Source of the DNA: Cytophagaceae bacterium UBA6715
GTDB taxonomy: Bacteria; Bacteroidota; Bacteroidia; Cytophagales; Spirosomataceae
Reading direction: 5' to 3'
Assembly (NCBI GenBank): GCA_002454335.1
Contig: DKIP01000001.1
Location: forward strand, 31,398 to 56,920
DNA length: 25,523 nucleotides
Shown here: positions 15,464-21,818 of the stretch, piece by piece
Layout: the number at the start of each line of letters is the position of its first letter
Numbering within the stretch: position 1 is the first letter of the stretch
Position numbers and translations under genes: made by a program
Notes under the pieces: generated by a model
What the model was told of the DNA's origin: nothing
Seen by the model: only the letters and a program-made list of their open reading frames with translations
Databases searched by the model: none

Positions 15464-16510
15464 TTAGTCAAAAGGCGTGGCTCTTGGATGCCCCGATTTT
15501 TGAAAAATATTACCTTGTTGGATATAAAGTCCACTTTCAAAATTATTTGTGTACAATTGACCCGTTCCCAAACCTTGCGGTAATGGATTATTGAACTCCG
15601 CCGTAAATTGCGCAATCGCTTGGAGGCCAATGTTCGATTCCAAGGCAGACGTAATCCACCAAGCGATTCCTTGTGCTTCGGCAGCCTCGATCCAAAGTTT
15701 TGTAGCGTGAAATCCACCCAACAAACTAGGTTTTAGAATGATGTATGGAGGTTTTATTACATTGAGTAATTCCTCCCGCTTTTCCATGCCGATCAACTCT
15801 TCATCCAACGCGATGGGTAAGATGTTTTGGGTACACAACTCATGCATCGCCTCCCATTGGCCCGCGCGAATAGGTTGTTCGATGGAATGTAAGTCAAATT
15901 GAGCCAGATGTTCTAATTTTTCTGCAGCTTCCGAAACGGGAAAGGCGCCATTCGCATCTACACGGATGCTTAAGTCAGAAGCGGAATAACGAGTACGTAT
16001 TTCATGCAAAATATCAATTTCTTGTTCAAAATCGATGGCGCCAATTTTCAATTTAAGGCAATTATAGCCAGCGGCTAATTTGGCATCAATTTGCTCGCGC
16101 ATGAACGAAGGATTTCCCATCCAGATTAATCCATTGATCGGAATAGGAGCTTCTTGGGTAGAAAAGGAATTGTTGAAATATTGTCCATGTCCACCTTGCA
16201 TCCAATCCAATAAGGCCATTTCCAAGGCCATCCGCAAGGAAGGAAATGAGAAGGGGATGTTTTCCAGATACGCTGGAATTTCCGCGATGGTAAGGGGTAA
16301 TTTAGGTAATTGTTTAATAAACATTTGAAATGAAGCCGTACAATCTTCTTCAAATTCCGGGCTTAAACCGCGCAGGGGACCTGCTTCGCCGATTCCCGAG
16401 CGTCCATCTTGTTCGATATGAATAAAGTAACTCGTCTTCTGTGTTAGAACACCTCGGGATGTTCCTGCTTCAAAATGGAAATTGAGTGTATGGGATTTCA
16501 ATTGAATCAT
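15464..16510 (-). CDS. menC: o-Succinylbenzoate synthase (enolase superfamily)
   Basis: Dehydrates SHCHC to o-succinylbenzoate in menaquinone synthesis. The 348-residue protein has the full muconate-lactonising-type active site: Lys153 and Lys155 (KLKIG), metal ligands Asp185 (RVDANGAF), Glu211 (SIEQPI) and Asp236 (ALDEELIG), and Lys260 (ILKPSLLGG). The ending WWITSALESNIGLQAIAQF and GLGTGQLYTNN is typical of Bacteroidota MenC. The spacing agrees with E. coli OSBS (K131/K133, D161, E190, D213, K235). A dipeptide epimerase from the same superfamily is the main alternative. No other men gene is adjacent. It is divergent from lpxK (51 bases between starts). Confidence 0.88.
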   Translation of the reverse strand: MIQLKSHTLNFHFEAGTSRGVLTQKTSYFIHIEQDGRSGIGEAGPLRGLSPEFEEDCTASFQMFIKQLPKLPLTIAEIPAYLENIPFSFPSLRMALEMALLDWMQGGHGQYFNNSFSTQEAPIPINGLIWMGNPSFMREQIDAKLAAGYNCLKLKIGAIDFEQEIDILHEIRTRYSASDLSIRVDANGAFPVSEAAEKLEHLAQFDLHSIEQPIRAGQWEAMHELCTQNILPIALDEELIGMEKREELLNVIKPPYIILKPSLLGGFHATKLWIEAAEAQGIAWWITSALESNIGLQAIAQFTAEFNNPLPQGLGTGQLYTNNFESGLYIQQGNIFQKSGHPRATPFD

Positions 16511-16561
16511 GCCCGCAAGTTATTATTTTCTATTGATTTGTTTATTTAGTAGTTTTAAGGA
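16511..16561. promoter_or_regulatory. Divergent menC/lpxK start region
   Basis: This 51-base AT-rich gap must hold both promoters. Toward lpxK there are two one-mismatch -7 boxes: TTGATTTG (16533-16540) and TAGTTTTA (16550-16557), the latter ending 4 bases before the ATG. No good box was found toward menC. Confidence 0.3.
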
Positions 16562-17560
16562 ATGATTAAACGCTTGCTTTTTTATTTATTATCGGAGTTA
16601 TATGGCCTGATTACTTCCTGCCGGAATTGGTTATATGATCATACGTATTTCGACAGCAAGCATGTTGGCCAACCGAAAACAATCATCATCGGTAACCTCG
16701 CCGTTGGGGGCACAGGAAAGAGCCCATTTGTGGCTTATTTAGTTCAGCATTGGCCTTTTCATGAACGTTTAGGGATATTGAGTCGGGGCTATGGGCGTAA
16801 AACCAAAGGCTTTCGTTGGGTGGAATCTAGCTCCAAAGCATCTGAAGTGGGCGATGAACCTTTGGCTTATAAACAACTCATGCCGGAAACCACCGTCGTC
16901 GTTTGTGAAAAACGAGTTGTAGGGGTAGAAAAATTACAACAGGATATCGACACCTTATTTTTGGATGATGCCTTTCAGCATCGCGCGATTCAAGGGGATG
17001 TGAATTTACTATGCACGACTTACGATAAGCCTTTTTTTACGGATAAATTAATGCCTTTGGGGAGGTTGCGAGAGTCGATTGCGGGTGTTCGGCGCGCCCA
17101 GGCCATTATCGTAAATCGTTGTCCATCCACGTTAGCTGAGGCGAAACAAACAGCTTTTGAATCCTTTGGTCTGCCTGTATTTTACACACGTGTGAGTTAT
17201 GGAAATCCAATAGGACCTAATTCTACTGCGATCAAAAAATGGCACCTCGTGGCAGGAATTGCCGATCCGATGCCTTTTTTCAAACAGGCTAAAAGTTTAG
17301 GAGATATTATTAATCAGGAGTCCTACGCCGATCATTATGCCTTTCAAACAGCTGATTTTCAGTATTGGGAATACATTGCGAAGCAATGCCAAGAGGATAC
17401 GGGAATTTTGACGACGCACAAGGATTTTATGCGTTTCCAAGAACATTTGGCAGATTATCCACATTTAGCAGCACACTTATATTACCTACCCATGCAAATG
17501 GAATTTGTGTCACATGAAGCGGAATTTTGGACTTGGTTGACCCAAAGCCTCAAGCGCTAA
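16562..17560 (+). CDS. lpxK: Tetraacyldisaccharide 4'-kinase LpxK
   Basis: Phosphorylates the 4' position of the lipid A precursor disaccharide, the sixth step of lipid A synthesis, at the inner membrane. The 332-residue protein has an N-terminal membrane-associating helix (RLLFYLLSELYGLI) and the Walker A loop GGTGKS at 49-54 within IIIGNLAVGGTGKSP. Also visible are LGILSRGYGRKTKGF, VGDEPLAYK, LDDAFQHR, LMPLGRLRES and TTHKDFMRF, all usual for LpxK. Length is normal. The next gene, a putative porin, follows after 30 bases and has its own promoter box, so the two may be partly independent. The pairing of lipid A and outer-membrane protein genes fits envelope biogenesis. Confidence 0.97.
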   Translation: MIKRLLFYLLSELYGLITSCRNWLYDHTYFDSKHVGQPKTIIIGNLAVGGTGKSPFVAYLVQHWPFHERLGILSRGYGRKTKGFRWVESSSKASEVGDEPLAYKQLMPETTVVVCEKRVVGVEKLQQDIDTLFLDDAFQHRAIQGDVNLLCTTYDKPFFTDKLMPLGRLRESIAGVRRAQAIIVNRCPSTLAEAKQTAFESFGLPVFYTRVSYGNPIGPNSTAIKKWHLVAGIADPMPFFKQAKSLGDIINQESYADHYAFQTADFQYWEYIAKQCQEDTGILTTHKDFMRFQEHLADYPHLAAHLYYLPMQMEFVSHEAEFWTWLTQSLKR

Positions 17561-17572
17561 ACATTATTTAAT

Positions 17573-17580
17573 TACCTTTG
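17573..17580 (+). promoter_or_regulatory. -7 promoter box of the putative porin gene
   Basis: TACCTTTG is a perfect TAnnTTTG, 10 bases before the ATG at 17591. The expected transcription start (about 17587) lies after the in-frame GTG at 17585, which argues for the ATG. No clear -33 TTTG is seen at the usual distance. Confidence 0.55.
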
Positions 17581-17590
17581 CGCTGTGAAA

Positions 17591-19555
17591 ATGCGGTCGA
17601 TTTACCCTCTTATTGTTTTTCTGTTGCTAGCCTTGCACGGGTTTAGCCAAATTACCAATGGGCAAATGGGTGCTTACGATCCTGCCAATGCCGGTTTTCC
17701 AGATCCGAAAACACAGAAGAAAGGTGGCCAACAAACTTCGAATAAATCAGGTAGGGCTGCCTTGGATGATTCAACCAAACAAATCTATGGCCCGCAAACG
17801 GTACATTATTTTTTAGAATCGGATGCTGTAAATAGTGAAGTGGTTCAACGCCGCATTGATACAACGTTGACGCTATTACATCGCTATTTGTATCAAGAAC
17901 GTGATGGTTTTCTATCCGCGAATTTAGGGAATCAAGGAACAGCTTATCGGGATATTTTTACCAAGGCTCCCAAGGCTATTGGTACGCAAATGGGCTATAA
18001 TGCCTATGTGCCCTATGCATTTCAAGCGGACCAAATTCGATACTATCAAACTAAATCGCCCTATTCGGATGTGACCTATAATCTGGGTGCCGGTGGTCAA
18101 ACTAATTTGAATTTTGCTTTTGCTCGAAATGTGGATTCTTTGTGGAATGTGGGGCTTGAAATCCAACGATTAGTTGCGGATAAGAATTTAACAGATGCCG
18201 CGTTTAAATCGGGGGATCAAAGTTTAACCGGCCAATGGGGCGTTTTATTGCACACCAATTTTACTTCGCGCAACAAGCGGTATCGATTATTGGGGCACAT
18301 CAATTATTTTGATCAGGGGACAAATGACCAAGGGGGAATTAAATTATCGACGGGTCAAACACCCGCCGCTGCATTGAAATACATTGATAATACAGCTTTA
18401 TTATCGGACTCCAAAACGCAGTCCAACGACCAGTTTCTGAAACTACACCTTTATCACGAGTTCATTGGATTTAAAGGATTGCAATTATTTCAGCGATTGG
18501 ATTTGGAAACGCGAAAGGTGAAATACAGAGATTTGGCTTTTCAGACGAATTTAGCTGCAGGATTCTATCCTCGAACATATATCAATTACATTCAAGCGCC
18601 AACGAGTGATTCGCTTTATAATGAAAATCAATGGCGCTCGTATAGCCACCAAACAGGTATTAAGGGGATTTACCGACAGTTTACTTATCGCGCCCATGTC
18701 AAGCAGCGGTACTGGTCGGTCTATAATCCCTTAAACACGACGACCTTAGATAAATTAGAAAATTATGTGGGTTTATGGTTACGCCAACAAGTTGGTAAAA
18801 ACCTTGATTTTCAGGCTGAAGGGGAGTATTTGATTGGTTCTGATTATTTGATGAAGGCTTTGTTGAGTTCGCCATGGTTTTGGGCAAATTACCAACGGAC
18901 TTCTGTGAGTCCTACTTTGGCCAATCAATGGATGTATAATACTTCGTATCGATGGAAAAATGATTTTGCTAACATTGAGTTCGATCAATTAGCCGGAGGG
19001 ATTGAGGTAAATACCAAGCATTTTTATGTGAAGCCATCGGTGACCATTCAACGCATTGGTTCTTGGGTATATTATGATAGTCTTGGAACAGCGACACAAG
19101 CTCGCGAGGCCATTGCTATTTTCCGTACTTCAATTGCTTTGGGTGGTAATTTTGGTCGCTTCGAATGGCAATCGAATGTACATGCAACTACGCAAACGGG
19201 TCCTGATATTATACGTATGCCGAATTTAGTCGCCAATGCTAATTTCGCCTTGAATGTTCAATACAAGAAATTGCTTTATATGCAGTTTGGGATAGATGTG
19301 ATCGGGCAGTCGGCGTATTATGGAGATACGTACCAGCCGGCCATTCAACAATATCACCTCCAAAATCGCTACGAATTACCTGCTTTTGTGCAGGTTGATC
19401 CTTATGTTTCCTTGCGAATAAATCGGGTTCGTTTGTTCTTTAAAATGGCAAATGCGACCCAAGGATTGTTGACAGATAATTATTATTCGGCATATCTGTA
19501 TCCTGCGATGAGTCGGGGCTTTGCTTATGGGGTAAAGTGGCTTTTATTTGATTAA
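17591..19555 (+). CDS. Putative outer-membrane porin (Bacteroidota type)
   Basis: Predicted beta-barrel of the outer membrane, like proteins annotated as putative porin (Porin_10 type) in Bacteroidota. The 654-residue protein starts with a signal peptide ending at LHGFSQ. A short Gly/Lys/Gln-rich stretch follows, then a conserved-looking segment (IYGPQTVHYFLE, DTTLTLLHRYLYQE, NLGNQGTAYRD) and a long run of alternating aromatic/polar strands. It ends FAYGVKWLLFD, an aromatic C-terminal strand as expected for BAM-inserted barrels. An in-frame GTG at 17585 would add two residues, but the ATG is preferred because of the promoter box. The pore's substrate is unknown. It follows lpxK after 30 bases. 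Confidence 0.82.
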   Translation: MRSIYPLIVFLLLALHGFSQITNGQMGAYDPANAGFPDPKTQKKGGQQTSNKSGRAALDDSTKQIYGPQTVHYFLESDAVNSEVVQRRIDTTLTLLHRYLYQERDGFLSANLGNQGTAYRDIFTKAPKAIGTQMGYNAYVPYAFQADQIRYYQTKSPYSDVTYNLGAGGQTNLNFAFARNVDSLWNVGLEIQRLVADKNLTDAAFKSGDQSLTGQWGVLLHTNFTSRNKRYRLLGHINYFDQGTNDQGGIKLSTGQTPAAALKYIDNTALLSDSKTQSNDQFLKLHLYHEFIGFKGLQLFQRLDLETRKVKYRDLAFQTNLAAGFYPRTYINYIQAPTSDSLYNENQWRSYSHQTGIKGIYRQFTYRAHVKQRYWSVYNPLNTTTLDKLENYVGLWLRQQVGKNLDFQAEGEYLIGSDYLMKALLSSPWFWANYQRTSVSPTLANQWMYNTSYRWKNDFANIEFDQLAGGIEVNTKHFYVKPSVTIQRIGSWVYYDSLGTATQAREAIAIFRTSIALGGNFGRFEWQSNVHATTQTGPDIIRMPNLVANANFALNVQYKKLLYMQFGIDVIGQSAYYGDTYQPAIQQYHLQNRYELPAFVQVDPYVSLRINRVRLFFKMANATQGLLTDNYYSAYLYPAMSRGFAYGVKWLLFD

Positions 19556-19562
19556 TTTTTGA

Positions 19563-19570
19563 TAAGTTTG
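19563..19570 (+). promoter_or_regulatory. -7 promoter box of the dehydrogenase operon
   Basis: TAAGTTTG is a perfect TAnnTTTG, 25 bases before the ATG at 19596. The nearest TTTG upstream (19547-19550) is only 12 bases away, so the -33 is unclear. The box overlaps the left arm of the inverted repeat at 19566-19595. Confidence 0.5.
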
Positions 19571-19595
19571 TAGGGTATTCAAAAACCTATCAAAC
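19566..19595. repeat. Inverted repeat directly before the dehydrogenase operon
   Basis: GTTTGTAGG (19566-19574) pairs with CCTATCAAAC (19586-19595) through nine pairs and one bulged T, around an 11-base centre. The left arm covers the end of the -7 box and the right arm ends at the start codon. It could be an operator spanning the transcription start, or a hairpin ending transcripts from the porin gene (there is no T tract, so this is weaker). Confidence 0.4.
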
Positions 19596-20102
19596 ATGAA
19601 AATGTCGAGTCGCCGTGCCTGGTTAAAAGGAATGACATTAGCTACCCTGGGAACCGTTGCCTATTATGATTTGTCGGCCAAATCCAAACCCATTTCACTT
19701 TCATTAAGTCTTGCAGAGGAAGATGTTCTTAATCGCTGGATGGGTGGTATTATCCCTGAATCTTCGATTCCGGGAGCTGTCAGTTTAGGTGTCCCTACCT
19801 TCGTTAAAACGATGTTGAAAGATTGTTATGAGCCCAAAGCACAGCAAATTTTTCGCAGCGTTTTGGGTCAAATACCAAGCTTGTACAAAGGAGATTGGTC
19901 GCAAGCGAGTGGTCCTGCTTTGGAAGCGTTTTTGTTTGAATTAGAACAAGGAAAACATGGTGCCGATGCGCAGAAATCCATGTCGACTTTGAAGGGATTG
20001 ACGATTCAAGGGTATGTGACGACTGAATATGTCATGGTAAATCATTTAAATTATCAAATGGCGCCCGGATTTTGGAATCCTTGCGTGCCGGTTAACAAAT
20101 AA
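19596..20102 (+). CDS. Gluconate 2-dehydrogenase subunit 3-like protein with Tat signal
   Basis: Small partner subunit of a membrane or periplasmic GMC-type dehydrogenase. The 168-residue protein opens with a twin-arginine signal (SSRRAWLKGMTLATLGTVAYY, residues 4-24), so it is predicted to be exported folded. The body contains LAEEDVLNRWMGGIIPESSIPGA and TEYVMVNHLNYQMAPGFW, typical of the subunit 3 family. In related three-subunit FAD dehydrogenases the small subunit carries the Tat signal for the catalytic subunit, which has none. This fits here, because the GMC protein encoded 3 bases downstream has no signal of its own. First gene of the operon; an inverted repeat and a -7 box lie just upstream. 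Confidence 0.85.
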   Translation: MKMSSRRAWLKGMTLATLGTVAYYDLSAKSKPISLSLSLAEEDVLNRWMGGIIPESSIPGAVSLGVPTFVKTMLKDCYEPKAQQIFRSVLGQIPSLYKGDWSQASGPALEAFLFELEQGKHGADAQKSMSTLKGLTIQGYVTTEYVMVNHLNYQMAPGFWNPCVPVNK

Positions 20103-20105
20103 GCG

Positions 20106-21815
20106 ATGGAAATTTTAAAACATGCAGAGAAGCGTACCTATGGTGCGATTGTAATCGGTTCGGGTATCGCAGGTGGATGGGCTGCCAAAGAATTTTGTGA
20201 CAAAGGAATTAAAACCTTGGTGCTGGAAAGAGGCCGCAAGGTGACACATAATGAAGATTATCCTACGACGTTGATGAGTCCATGGGAATTTGAACATCGT
20301 GGGCGATTAACGCAAGCAGAAATCGCTGCCAATCCTATCGTGAGTAAATGCTATGCTTTCCGAGAAGATGCGAAGCATTTCATGGTGAAGGACGTGGAAC
20401 ATCCTTATGAACAAGATAAGCCTTTTGATTGGATTCGGGGCTATCAGGTGGGAGGTAAGTCCTTGTTATGGGCGCGCCAAACGCAACGCTGGTCCCAATT
20501 GGATTTTGATGGTCCTGCACGCGATGGTTTTGCGACGCCATGGCCTATTAATTACAAAGACATTGATCCTTGGTATTCCTATGTGGAGCATTTTGCTGGA
20601 ATATCAGGAAATAAAGATGGATTGGATTCTTTGCCAGATGGCGATTTCTTGCCGGCTTATGAATTAACCTGCGTAGAAAAACATTTCCAAGCGGAAATGA
20701 AAAAGCATTATAACGACCGACATGTAATTGTGGCGCGTTGTGCGCATTTGTCGGAGCCACGTGAAATCCACTACCAACAAGGCCGTGGCCGTTGCATGAG
20801 TCGGAACTTATGTCAGCGTGGATGTCCTTATGGAGGTTATTTCAGTTCAAATGCCTCTACTTTGCCTTGGGCAGCGAAAACGGGTCATATGACCTTGCGT
20901 CCTGATTCGATTGTGGAATCCATCATTTACGATGAGCAAAAGGCCCGCGCCATCGGTGTTCGGGTGATCGATGCATATACGAATGAAATGGTTGAATATT
21001 ACGCTAAAGTCATTTTTGTAACGGCCGCAGCATTGAATACAAATGCTATTTTATTGAATTCGAAGTCCCATCGTTTTCCGAATGGTTTGGGAAATGATAG
21101 CGGGGTATTAGGAAAATACGTGGCATTTCATAATTACCGGGCCTCACTTTCGGCGGAATATGAAGGCTATTTGGATACGAAAACGGAAGGTTCTCGACCT
21201 ACTTCGGGTTATGTGCCACGTTTCCGTAATTTGTATAAGCAGGAGACCAACTTTTTACGCGGTTATGCGGCGGGTATGAGCGCGGGAAGAGGTACGCATG
21301 CCGACCAAAATTCGGTAGGTGAGAGTTTGAAACATTCGCTTTTGAATCCGAAGTTAAATACGAATTGGTATGCAGGTTCTCACATGATGGGAGAAACCAT
21401 TCCGAAGGAAAGCAATCAGGTTCGTTTGGACCCAGTGAAAAAAGATGCTCATGGATTGCCTATCATGCACATGGACGTTTCTTACGATGACAATGATGAT
21501 AAAATGGTACAAGACTTTATCGATCAGTTTTCGGAGATGTATCATAAAGCTGGATTTAAAAACATTCGTACAAGAGATAGCAAACAAGCCCCTGGATTAG
21601 ATATCCATGAGATGGGTGGCGTTCGCATGGGGGCAGATCCGAAGAATTCGATGTTGAATAAGTGGAATCAATTGCACGCGGTGAAAAACGTATTTGTGAC
21701 GGATGGGGCTTGTATGACTTCTACGTCGACGCAAAATCCGTCATTGACTTATATGGCATTAACGGCGCGTGCGGTGGATTATGCCGTGAAAGAAATGAAA
21801 AAGGGGAATTTATAG
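20106..21815 (+). CDS. GMC-type FAD dehydrogenase with predicted [3Fe-4S] cluster
   Basis: Oxidises the alcohol or C1/C2 hydroxyl of a sugar, sugar acid or alcohol, passing electrons from FAD to an acceptor. The 569-residue protein has the FAD motif GSGIAGG (18-24) with LVLERG, and a C-terminal active site with His501 (HEMGGVRMG) and Asn544 (TQNPSLTYMA), matching the GMC His/Asn pair. Cys230, Cys236 and Cys240 form C-x5-C-x3-C (CMSRNLCQRGC), the spacing of the [3Fe-4S] ligands in bacterial FAD glucose dehydrogenase. It has no signal peptide and probably rides with the Tat-signal subunit encoded just upstream. The cytochrome c subunit of the classical complex is not next to it. The substrate cannot be told; gluconate and glucose are only the best-known examples. 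Confidence 0.88.
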   Translation: MEILKHAEKRTYGAIVIGSGIAGGWAAKEFCDKGIKTLVLERGRKVTHNEDYPTTLMSPWEFEHRGRLTQAEIAANPIVSKCYAFREDAKHFMVKDVEHPYEQDKPFDWIRGYQVGGKSLLWARQTQRWSQLDFDGPARDGFATPWPINYKDIDPWYSYVEHFAGISGNKDGLDSLPDGDFLPAYELTCVEKHFQAEMKKHYNDRHVIVARCAHLSEPREIHYQQGRGRCMSRNLCQRGCPYGGYFSSNASTLPWAAKTGHMTLRPDSIVESIIYDEQKARAIGVRVIDAYTNEMVEYYAKVIFVTAAALNTNAILLNSKSHRFPNGLGNDSGVLGKYVAFHNYRASLSAEYEGYLDTKTEGSRPTSGYVPRFRNLYKQETNFLRGYAAGMSAGRGTHADQNSVGESLKHSLLNPKLNTNWYAGSHMMGETIPKESNQVRLDPVKKDAHGLPIMHMDVSYDDNDDKMVQDFIDQFSEMYHKAGFKNIRTRDSKQAPGLDIHEMGGVRMGADPKNSMLNKWNQLHAVKNVFVTDGACMTSTSTQNPSLTYMALTARAVDYAVKEMKKGNL

Positions 21816-21818
21816 GTA

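Noticed and set aside
17455..17463. TTATCCACA, a perfect DnaA-box sequence
   Set aside because: It lies within lpxK coding sequence, stands alone, and no AT-rich unwinding region or dnaA gene is near. One such 9-mer in a window this size is not surprising.
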